Assembly: GCA_905331475.1 (NCBI GenBank)
Contig: CAJNYU010000034.1
Span: 62,001 to 126,000, forward strand
Direction: 5' to 3'
DNA length: 64,000 nucleotides
Origin: Rotaria socialis
Taxonomy: Eukaryota > Rotifera > Eurotatoria > Philodinida > Philodinidae
Both the position numbers and the translations under genes were made by a program. The notes beneath the pieces are model-generated. The model made no database searches, was not told where the DNA came from, and was given only the letters and a program-made list of their open reading frames with translations. Below, piece after piece: positions 1-12,000 of the stretch (position 1 is the first letter of the stretch; each line of letters opens with the position of its first letter).

Positions 1-3000
1 CGATTCATAACGTTCCTCATATTCCGCTTCATCTTTTTCTAGCTCGCTTGTTGCTGACAATTCGGCCACGAGTTGTTCAGTGACTTGATGAGTAGGAATT
101 GAACCTATTTCAAAACTAGGACTTAATTCATGTGGATCGTGTTCCGTGCTTTGAGGAGATTCAAGGGTAATTTGATCTGAGATCAGCTTTTCTTCAGATT
201 GATACGGTTCTTCTTCTAGGTTCATTTCGTGATCACTCTCATATGGTGATTCTCGCTGGATATCGGTGGCTGTTAATTTTTGTTGAATTTCTTCATCAAG
301 AATATGTGTTTCACCGGGTCCTTCTTCATCTTCACGTGTGTATTGACTTTCGATTACAGGAGAGCTGACATGTTCCTGCTGTTGTGAGACTAGCATTGGT
401 TCGTACCGATCGTGTTCAACTGTTTCACTATGTTCAGTTTTGATTGCATCCGGACTTAGTGTAGATTCTGGATTGTATTGATCGTCTTTTTCGTGGTCAC
501 TTTCATGTGGTGATTCTAAGAGGCTTTCGATGCCACTTGATTTTTGTAGAATTTCAAATTCATGTGGTGCTTGTAATTCATCCGTTTCTTCCTTTTCAGC
601 AGATGATTCATGACTATATTCTTCGGCTGTTGGCGAACATTCTATAATACTCGTATCAGCAGCTGATGCTTGTCGAGAATCATAATAGTCGTCCTGTGCA
701 CCAGCGGATGTAGTCTCCACAAGAGTAGACTCCAAGAACTTTTGTTGCGCAGGTACTGACGCATCAAAGTGTTCTTCTTCATCTTGTGTAGTGAATTCCG
801 TTTTGATCACTTCTGCAGTTGTTCTATATTCTGGTGCATCTTGATCAGATTCATAACGTTCCTCATATTCCTCTTCATCGCTTTCTCGTTTCCATGCTAC
901 TGCAGATTCGATAGCGACTTGTTCAATGACTTCATGAGATGGAATTGAAGCTGCGTCAAAGCTAGAACTTAATTCATGTTGATCTTGTTCCGTGAAGTGA
1001 GGAGATTCAATAGTAATTTGATCCGAGTTCAGCTTTTGTTCAGATTGATACGGTTCTTCTTCTTCGTCTTCTTCGTGATCACTGTCATGTGGTGATTCTA
1101 AGTGGATCTCAGTAGTAGTTAATTTTTGTTGAATTTCTTCATCAAGAATATGTGTTTCACCGGGTCCTTCTTCATCGTCACGTGTGTAGTGACTTTCGAT
1201 TACAGGAGAGCCGACATGTTGCTGCTGTTGTGAGACTAGCACTGGTTCGTACCGATCGTGTTCAACTGTTTCAGTATGTTCAATTTTGATTGCATCCGCA
1301 CTTAGTGTAGATTCTGGATTGTATTGTTCGTCTTTTTCGTGGTCACTTTCATGTGGTGATTCCAACTGGATTTCGGTGCCTCTTGGTGTTTGTAGCATTT
1401 CAAATTCATGTGCTACTTGTAATTCATCCGTTTCTTCCTTTTCAACAGATGATTGACGACTATATTCTTCGGCTGTTGCTGAACGTTCGACAATACTCCT
1501 ATCAGCAGCTGATGCTTCTCGAGAATCATAATAATCGTCCTGTTCATCAGTTGGTGTAGTCTCCACAAGCGGAGATTCCAAGAACGTTTGTTGAGGAGTT
1601 ACTGATGCATCAAAGTGTTCTTCTTCATCTTGTGTAGTGAATTCCGTTTTAATCACTTCTGCAGTTGTTCTATATTCTGGTGCATCTTGATCAGATTCAT
1701 AACTTTCCTCATATTCCTCTTCATCGCTTTCTCGTTTCCTTGCTACTACAGATTCAACCGAAACTTGTTCAGTGTTTAATCTTTGTTCGGTGACTTGATG
1801 AGTAGAAATTGAAGCTGCGTCTAAGCTAGAACTTAATTCATGTTGATCTTGTTCCGTGATATGAGAAGATTCAAGAGTAATTTGATCTGAGCTCAGCATC
1901 TGTTCTGATTGAGATGGTGCTTCTTCTTGATCTTCTTCGTGATCAGTCTCATGTGGTGATTCTAAGTGGATTTCGGTAGCAATTAATTTTTGTTGAATAT
2001 CTTCATCAGCAGTATGTGTTTCACCGGGTTCTTCTTCATCTTCTGGTGTGTATGGACTTTCGATTACAGGAGAGCCGACATGTTCCTGCGGTTGTGAAAC
2101 TAGCATTGGTTCGTACGGATCCTGTTCAACTGTTTCAGTATGTTCAATTTTGATTGCATCCGAACTTAGTGTAGATTCTGGATTATATTGATCCTCTTTT
2201 TCGTGATCACTTTCATGTGGTGATTCCAACTGGATTTCGGTGGCATTGGATTTTTGTAGAATTTCAAATTCATGTGCTACTTGTAATTCATCCGTTTCTT
2301 TTTTTTCAACAGATGATTGATGACTATATTCTTCGGCTGTTGCTGAACGTTCGACAATACTGCTATCTGCAGCTGATGCTTCTCGAGAATCATAATAATC
2401 GTCCTGTTCATCAGTTGGTGTAGTCTTCACAAGCGGAGATTCCAAGAACGTTTGCTGAGGAATTACTGATGCATCAAAGTGTTCGTCTTCATCTTGTGTA
2501 GTGAATTCCGTTTTGATTACTTCCGCAGTTGTTCTATATTCTGGTGCATCTTGATCAGATTCATAACTTTCCTCATATTCCTCTTCATCGCTTTCTCGTT
2601 TCCTTGCTACTACAGATTCAACCGAAACTTGTTCAGTCACTTGATGAGATGGAATGGAACCTGCTTGAAAACTGTAACTTAATTCATGTGGATCGTTTTC
2701 CGTGATGTGCGGAGATTCAATAGTAATTTGATCTGAGATGAGCTTTTCTTCAGATTGATACGGTTCTTCTTCTTCGTCGTCTTCGTGATCACTCTCATGT
2801 GGTGATTCTAAGTGGATCTCGGTTGCAGTTAGCTTTTGTTGAATTTTTTCATCAAGAATATGTGTTTCACCGGGTCCTTCTTCGCCTTCTTGTTTGTATG
2901 TACTTTCGATTACAGGAGACGCAGCATGTTCCTGCTGTTGTGAAACTAGCATTGGTTCATGCCGATCGTGTTCAGATGTTGTAATATGTTCAATGTTGAT

Positions 3001-3050
3001 CACGTTCGAGCTTAGTAAAAATTCTGGATGATATTGTTCAGTTGCATATT
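1..3050 (-). repeat. tandem in-frame 846/864-bp repeats in ankyrin tail
   Basis: The anchor GATTCATAAC recurs on the plus strand at 2, 848, 1694 and 2558, spacings of 846, 846 and 864 bp (282, 282 and 288 codons). The longer copy has an 18-bp insertion near 1768-1785. Copies are visibly near-identical over long stretches (for example 1353-1559 against 2217-2423). About 3.5 copies are seen and the array leaves the window on the left. Each unit contains two related halves, both carrying a form of ESPHESDHE. Confidence 0.9.
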
Positions 3051-6026
3051 TGTGTTCATATTCATCATGTTCTGGTAGATGTTTTGGGCGTGCACTGAGC
3101 GTAGAATATTCAGTATTTTCTTTGTCGGAGCTTAGTTCTGGTTGTTGTGTTTCATCGCTTGGAGTTTGTTGTGAACTTAATGACTGCTCATATTGATTGA
3201 AGTGATCTTCTTCTTCTTGGGCGTCGTCTTTGAATTGCGTTGAATCTGGTATAAGTTCTTCCCAATGCAAAACCTCTTCTAGTTGATCATTGTATTCTGT
3301 TTTCGGTTTGTCTTCGACCTGGTTTTCATTTTGGAGTGTTATTGTTTCTGGATGATACTGTAGTTGAACTGGTTCTTCTATGTGATGTGCATCAGATGAA
3401 TCGACGATAATGTTTTGTGATTCTAATGCGTGTTCTTTTTCATGGAGACTGCTTACTAATTCTTTATATAAAGCTTGTGCTTCGTTGTCTGTTGCAATTG
3501 TTATTGTGGTAGGTTCTATAATCTTTTCGGTACTCCATGTTCGTTCTATTTGATAGGGTTCATTTTCGTCTCTTTGTTCTAAGTCTTCTGGTGGTTTTTT
3601 AAGAATTAGCTGATCTTGATACTCATCTGTTTGTTTACTAGCTTCATCATGTTGAAAGTCATCAGTAACAAATTGTTTCTCAGGTATTTGTGAAGTTTCT
3701 TTACTAGAATCAATGCCTGGTCGAACTTGTTCTTCAGCTGTTTGTTGCGTTGGATCTGATGAATATCTTAAATTTTCAGTTTCTTGGCCAACAACATTTG
3801 TACTTTTCTCAAGTTCATCTGTTTTAACTGTTTCTTCACTTGCTGATTCTTCAATGACCATTGATTCATCCTGTGGCCATCGCTCAGTTTCTTGTCGGGT
3901 TAAAATTGTTCGATGTATAAATATTGGTGTTTGACTACTAAACGGTGATATGGTATCACTTTCTTCGAGTTCAGTTGTTGATCCCGATAAAAGTTGTGTC
4001 GATGATAGTGGAAATTTTTCAATTTCATGTAAAATTTCACATTTTGATGATGATGATGATGGATAATTTTCTTGTGTTGTAATAAATGATTCAGCAAGCA
4101 CTTCTTCATCTTGTTTCAATGGTGTTATCGACAATGAAGCAGCATGCATTAAATCACTCATAATACCGTGGAGATTATTAATTCCTGACGACGCTGGTCG
4201 TGTAGATTGTGCTGATGGTAACGATGAACGTTCAACGAACATCGAACGATGTGAATCACCTTCATAGAAAACATCGCTTGATATAAGTGGACTTTCTGGT
4301 ATAAGCGGTTTATCATATATAGATGTTTCTTTTGTTTTTTCTTTATGAAATAACCAACGATTTGGATCACCTTCATAGAAACTATTTGCACTTATACGTG
4401 CATCTTCCGGTACGAGAGGTGCAACATAAGCATGAGGAACTTTCTTTTCTTGAATAGATTTATCACCTTCGAAGAAGACTTCACGTGTTATTATAGGATC
4501 TTCGGGTATAAGATGTGAATATGATTTTGGTGATAATAATTGTCCATCAGGTCCACGTTGAAAATATTCAGCCATTTGTTCTGGTGTCCAATCGATATCC
4601 GTAGGAATGGCTCGTTTTGGTGAAATTGCTGAAGAAATTTCATTCGTTTTAGTTTCTGATTCACTTGTTCTTTTTGCGATTAATCCATCTGATTGTTTGC
4701 ATTTAATAGCATTGATTATACGGCGTAGTTCATTAACATTTTGTTCAAATAAATCAATTAAACTATAGTCTTCTTGTTGATGTAAATGATTACTTAAATT
4801 ATCGTCTATTGTATGAAATAAATTTTGTAATTCATCTAATTCATATTCAATACGTAATTCATCTTGTTTGTTTAAATCAATATCTGATATAATAGTTTTT
4901 AAATCATTTATTTTCGTAGATATAGTATTGAAATTTGTTGATGTTAATTTTGTGGTTTTTAAATAATCAATGATTGAATAGATTTCATCAATTTTATCAT
5001 CAAATTTTTCAAATCGATCTTCAATAGGTAACAGCGATGATGAACGTATAGTTTTTATTTCTGATGTTGACAGTTTATCATCGATTGCAGCTTGTCTATC
5101 AAGTTGATTCTCATTTGTTGACTGTTCAATAATCGATGATAATTTAACTTCTTCGATTGGTTTTCTCGATAAATCTTGTTTATTTTCTTGTAATCGTCGA
5201 CTTGTTAACATTTGCTCATCATCTGTATCACTATCGGTGAGAAATGCTTGATCGAATGCTTTCGGTAATTTAACAGTTGCACGTTTCATAACAGGTGATG
5301 AAAATTTATTTAAATGTGTTTGAGCTTCAGACATCGGAATTGGTTGCGCTATCCAATATGAATTTTTAGTTTTAACAAGTAAATATGGACTCTTTGGTGT
5401 TTGCGCATCGTAATGTATTTCAACTGATTCCGGTATGTCTGGTGATGCTTCAATCATGGGTGATGTTTGACTTGCTAATGAATGTTGAAATAAATTAACT
5501 TTTGATATATCAAATGGTGATGTTGCGATATCAACTTTATGACGTGGTTCAAATTGTCCTTTAAGCGATTGAAGGATTGAACCTGTGACAGCTGTAACAC
5601 CTTCATTGACAGCTAGACGTGAACGTAATACTGATAGTTCATGTTCGGCTGTTAATAATTCGGACTGCAATAATGGTGATTCATTTTCAAGAAGATTTGT
5701 TATATTTTGTTCGAATGTTAATTTATTTGGTAATGGTAAACGACGTTGATGTGTTGGCGTTTCTATATTAATATCAGAATCATTTCTATGATGTTGTTCA
5801 CTTAATATTGATTTTTCTTCATGACTAGTGGATTTTTTTAATAGAATATCATTGGATTGACTTGTCGTCGATGGTGAAATATTAGATTCTTTTTTAGTAG
5901 TCATATGAGAAGAAGAAAAGGAAGAAATATTAGTAGAAGGAGAAGTAGGAGAAATTAGTAATGATGATGGTTGTGGTAATGATGATGGTAATGGTGATGG
6001 CTCTTCTCCTTTGCCAGCAATAGTAA
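1..6026 (-). other. giant 3'-terminal ankyrin tail exon (open across 6 kb, continues left)
   Basis: One uninterrupted reading frame of 2,008 codons starts at the acceptor at 6026 ([12 protein letters not shown]...) and is still open at base 1. Three parts are visible. First, a Ser/Pro/Thr-rich segment, then a predicted helical stretch (about 5030-4690) rich in hydrophobic heptads such as [15 protein letters not shown]. Second, three copies of an EGD motif (4480-4240). Third, from about 3050 down, acidic repeats rich in Glu, Asp, Ser and His. The size and acidic character resemble giant-ankyrin tails, but I recognise no sequence-level homology to vertebrate giant exons. Confidence 0.88.
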
Positions 6027-9000
6027 CTACAAACAATAGAAAATAAGGAAAAAAAACGAGAGATGTTGTAGCGTATGCTTAGGAATCACTTCGTTCCATT
6101 TGATTCTGCTGCTTATTCTCTTTGAAAATGTGGATTGCAAAAAAAATGAAAAATGAAAAAGAAACCTAATAGAAAAATAAATCTTAAAAAATGTAACACG
6201 TTATTGTACCTGTTTATGAAATGTAACTCTCATCATATATGTACTACATGTATCTATACATACATACACAGATAGAAAAAAAAAACATAAAAAGATGTTC
6301 TCCATAATGGATAGTAGGGGTGTATGTGATACGATTTTCTCTGTTGTGAAACGAGAAAGAGGCAAAGATACAGCTTTATTTTATTATCATGCGAAGATAT
6401 AAATAGAGAAGAGAAATCCTAAAAGACAATTAGACAAACGTTCTGTCCATTGATTATCATTTATATGTGAATTTTCGAGTTTCTTCTATTTTTTTAAACA
6501 TCTATTATTTACCAGCATTCAATAGCTGTTGTTATTCAATGATTGGCAAAGAAGAAGATTAAAAAACCTCTCAATCAATGTGTAGTTTAACACAACAATA
6601 GAAAATGAAGCGATGACAGAAGTAATAATCAACAACATCCGCTAAGATGAAGAAAAGGATTGGCGGAACATGCGAAAAACAACGTAGCAGCTATTTTAAA
6701 AAGAAAACCGTATCACTTGCACATATCCAGTATAGAGTATGTTTATTCAAAAATGTACGTATATATGTATACATCCAAAAATAATGCAAAAGAAGTGAAT
6801 GCAAAAATCAATGAGAAATAGAAAAGGACTAGTTAGCAATCATGCGTTTTTGTTTCTCAAAAAAAAGGTATCTTGTAGCTACATGCTTTTTATAGAATAA
6901 TAATAATAAAAACAATGATAATCCCATTCTCAAAATTCATGCTATTATCTTATTGCTTACATTATTGATCTCTCGATTAATATTGAACTAGAAAAATTAA
7001 TTTATATTGATCAAAATTTGAGCAATTTTCTAGGATTTTAACATGCATATTAACTACTAATACTAATCGAATGAGCAGCAGCATCAACACCATTGTTAAG
7101 AAAAATAAAAAATCTACTTGCTTACCTTCTTTATTCACGTCGGTTGATATTGGTTCGCTATCACTAATATTAGTTTCGTGAGGGTCTAAACAAAAATAAA
7201 AAAAGGAAAAATTATAGATTTTTAATCAATAAATAGCTTCGATAATTTTTTAAAATTCTTTGAAAATAAAATAAAAAATGAAAATTTATTTTCATGCGCA
7301 CACATTTTGATAGATTTTTTAACATGCGTGTACGCAAACCTTGATGATGAAGATTATGATTGTATTGTTCAAGGACGTCATTTAAAAATGACATATCGTA
7401 TTCATCAGTCGGCTCACTATTGTCTTCGACAACTTCGATTATAGGCGGTGATGCTATATTATATATAGATAAAATAGAGAGATAGAGAGAGATACATAAT
7501 GTTTTTAGTTTTGTTATTATAATAAGTTTTATGAATATAAAATAAAATAAGCATTGGTGTAGTCATGCCGATTCGCACAAGGCAAAATAAAAATGAAAAC
7601 CAAGGAAATGCATGGCATGCCGGATAAATGAATATATGTGTTCGTGCTTATTCATTTGCATGTGATGCGATGCGATTCTACCTTTAGATAAATGAAATGG
7701 ATTGGCAAATGTTAGTATCGGTGTTTCAACGTCATATGATTCAACAAGATCTTCATCGCTTATATACGAATTTGCACTTTGAGCTACTGATTCTGCACCA
7801 GTCGTAATGTCAGTACGTAATTTATTACTTATAGTAGATGATGATGTTAGACTATCTATACTTTCATCAATGGTCGACAATGATGTAGTAGTAGTTATCG
7901 GAATTGTTGGTATGAATTCGGAAGATGTTAAAGATGTTGTAGGAAACGCTGATGGTTGCTGCGTGTCATCATCTAGACTTCCGTATGAACCATGTAAATT
8001 ATCATAATCTGATAATAGTGAACGTGCCGGTGTTGCACAGCCAGTATTTAATTGTTGTAATACTGCTATATCCGAAAGATTTGTATCATTTGAATCAACA
8101 CTACTCTCCTTACTGCTCGATTGTAAAAATTTCGAACGATCCGATGCTATACTACTATTTGGCATTAATGTTGACGAACTATTTAAGTGATCTTCATCAT
8201 CAGAATTCGTATTCGTATTCGTTGCTAATACTGATGATAGTTCGGGCTGTGCTGGACTAATAACGGTGACATTGGTTGTTATTTTTGGTGCTTGCTTTGT
8301 TGTCATTAAATCGAGCAATGGTGTTATTGTTTTTGCGATATTAAAATCTGAATCAAGTGAAACAAGCATTAGTGGACGAGTTGTCGATTGAGTAGGTGCC
8401 GGATGTGTTGTTGCTATCGATTGCAATAATGTTGGGGAGTTGTCACGAAATGTATTATTTATTGTTCCCGATTCTGTGCCTAATTTCTCAAGTAAATCTT
8501 GTCGATCATTATTTATAATTGTACTAAGATTTTTTAATTTATCTTGTTTTATAAATTCTTTTTCAACATCTCCGAATATATCATCGGTTAGACTATTTGC
8601 TAATTGCGTTATTTCAATAGGAGTAAAATTATCATTGGATATCATCTCAGTAGATTCATCTATAGATGAAAGTACATGATCGTTTGATGGTGAAGGCATT
8701 GGCGATGATGAATTTATTGTTAAAGGTTCATCAATAGTTTTTGTTATTACTGGTGATTCTGTATTTAAAATTACTCGTTTTGGATCAACCGTAAATGTAT
8801 TAATAGTTTCAGTTATGTTATTTAAATTTTCATCGTCAAGTTCGTTGACACTTGATAATTGTTGAATATGGACTGTCGGTGGTGATGGTTGTGATATTTG
8901 TCGTAGAATATTCATATCATTATCATTATCTGGTATGATACCGAATGTATCAACTAGATTTAAAACTTTTTTAACGGCATTATCTGTTTGTTGTATTAAA

Positions 9001-12000
9001 CCATCATCCTCTGCATTACTATATAACGAAAAATGTCTAGGTGGTTTCGTAGGAGGTGAACTTATTTCAATCGATGACGATGAAGGAGATTCATCGTTAT
9101 GACGCGGTGGTTTAGTGGGTGGTGGTGTTAACGCAGTAGGACTTGCTGATTCAAGTGAATCGGCAGATATTTCATTTATAAGATTATCTGAATTATCGAT
9201 AACACTTGAAGGCGTATTCAATAACGGCTGTGTCAATTGTTGTTCATTTGTATTCGTATCGACAGATTTTGATTTTTTTGTTGCCATACTCTTTTTTAAT
9301 GGCTTAACAACGGCATGTTTAAGTGCATGTGCCAATGCACGTGCTTGTTCGGGTATTATTTTCGATTTTGTTAAACGCTCACCTACAGTTGATACTGGTT
9401 GAGATGATGAAATAGCACGTGTAGGTGCTGGAAAAAAGTTTTAGGCAAAAAAAAAACGAAATTATTAAACGGAATACAACATTGAAACGTTATTTCTCTC
9501 TCTCTTTTCTTTTCTTTTTATACTTACGAATTTCATCAAGCACTGGAGCAATTTGTTCAACTGTTGTAATTGTAACAGATTGTTGTGCTTGTTGATGTAA
9601 AACTTCTTCTAATTTATTTAAGTCAACTTTAACTGGAGGAACATATGTTTCTTGAATAATTGTTTCTACAATCGATGAGGTTTTCTTTGATGGTATGTAA
9701 CTATCGAAATCTATTGGTGTTGTTTCTTTAGCAATATTGACAATACCAAAATCATCTCGTTTTGGTATGTATTTTCTTGTTCCGTAGTCTTAAAATAAGA
9801 AAAACAGCAGTCAATAATATTTCTGTAAATTCATAAACAAATCATAATGAATTCTTAGCGCATCCGCTGTGGGATTAAAATATGGAAAACTTCCATGCGT
9901 TTGTTATGCAGCCTTATTATACTAATAGAAAATAAGTCAAGTACAAAATCTCCAGGAGACTAGTATTATTTTTCAAGGGTAATAGATAACTAGAAAAAGC
10001 ATTTATCAGATTTATTTTCACTGCTCTTATTACCCTTTACTGATTTTTTTGCACTTTCACTTGTTTCTTTTTTAATTTTGCCATTATTATTATTTATTTC
10101 ACTGATGAACAACCTTCTTTGTTATATCTGCAATAACTTCTCAACATACTATCAACTATATTGATACGTTCATTGTATACTTATCGAATTTAACTTGTAA
10201 GAAATTTATAAATCTATAAAAGGATGGATAGATTCTAGAAAATTCAACCCATAACCATAGTTATATTTTCATAATTGAGTTTCATGCTGAATAAATCTTA
10301 TTAACCAAAACAAAAATTCTCATAGGCCACTCACAATATTATGATTATTATTCCTTGAACGTTTTAAGAAAAATAATTTTCATATTTTCCATGAAAGCTA
10401 TACAACCAACTCGTGTACAATTTTATTGACTAGCTTTCAATGAAAAAAAAAACGAACTGTTACATTGATAAATGCTAAGTATATTACTATTATTAGATTT
10501 TTCGTACTCGAATAAGCAATCACTAATTTAGAAGATGATCTATGTGAAAGTTTTTTTCTCATTGAATATTCATTGATTCACATAAACAAGAAGAACATCG
10601 GAATAGAAAAGCTTCGTCTTCTTATAATTAAATTTTTTCATTCAGAACCATAGTTTTTCTTTTTATCTCTCATGAGACAAACTGCTGCGTAGACTAATAT
10701 TATGAACATATAAATAGAATATTTCTAACTGATTCAATAACATATAATTCTAATCTTACCCGTTGGTGTTTTTCGTCCTTCGCCAATGTCTGTACTTCGT
10801 TGTTTTGTTAATGAATCATCGTGATCAACTAAAAGACATAGATGCAAAAATATAAATATAAAGATAGCCAATAGAGTTTCATAAGAATAAAATAAGATCA
10901 CCACAACATAAACATTATTCATGCTCAATCTAAAGCACATCACGCAAACAATAAAAACCTTTATCACGTGTTAGTCTATTCAATTTTTCTCTTAAACTTT
11001 CAAGATGTATCATTTCGAATGGATGTGAATAGCAACTTAACGGCGTTATTGATCCTGAATAAGTCTGAGGATTATAGATTGAATAATAACCACCGTATCG
11101 TGACGCTGGTGTTGGTGCTTTACTGGTATCAACATAATGTAAAGGAGCATCACGTTCACCTTTAAAAATATACATATACATATATACAAAACAACATTGA
11201 TAACACAATAATAACATCAACAACGAGGATTATATTTTCTACGAGACAAAAGCCTGGCAACATGTATTTTATGAACCTATTCGTTTATCATAAATTCTTG
11301 TGTTTATTATTGTATCCGCACTCGATGTCGATGATGATGATGGAAGAAATTCTTTTGAAATATCTCGTTTAACCATTTTTAATGGTTCTAATTGTTTAAA
11401 TTGTGGAGTTACATTTTGCTGTGACGAGAGCTTGTCAAGTTTATTTTCTCCTAATTCATCTTCATTTGTTTCTTCGAGTGTTATACTCTTTATTATTGTT
11501 CCGGTTCGACTCGAATCATTAATTATGAGATCTTTAGTTTAAGATTAAAAGAAAATATTTTTCAATTAGTATAAGAAAATCTTATAAAAATAATTTCAGA
11601 GATCTTTCTTTCTTTCTTTCTTTCTTTTTTGATTTTACTTACTAGATCTTCCATGGCGACGTCTTTCATATTCATCATCGCTTTCAAAACCTTCATCTAA
11701 CTGTATAAAAAAATGAAGAATAGATTTGCGGGAAAATAATAAATAATCAAAAATACATACACGACGTCCACCAACTACGGTTCCCTCCATACTACCTCCA
11801 CGACTACTTAGTCGTGCTTTTGCTACTTCTTTTTCTGCTGCATCCGTAACCCATTCGATATTGAATACACAATTATGAACAATATTTTCTTTGCCAATCT
11901 TACGTAAGGCTTGTTGTAGGCAATTTCCTAAAAAGAAAATAGAAAGCAACTTTCGATTTTTGTTACAATAAAATAAAGGCTTTCTAACAGTTTTTAACCC

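Noticed and set aside
1353..2423. Plus-strand open frames at 1353-1559 and 2217-2423 with nearly identical products
   Set aside because: They are the antisense shadow of the minus-strand ankyrin tail repeat; similarity comes from the DNA repeat, not from a plus-strand gene.
4560..4600. [11 protein letters not shown] in the ankyrin tail as a GABARAP-binding LIR like that of vertebrate giant ankyrins
   Set aside because: The Trp is not followed by a hydrophobic residue at +3, so the core W-x-x-(L/I/V) is missing.
7563..7681. C-terminal end of the 590-codon frame (…[20 protein letters not shown]…) as a true terminus
   Set aside because: A GT donor at 7681 in the right phase leads to further in-frame exons at 7340-7453 and 7126-7185, so the frame past 7682 is intron.
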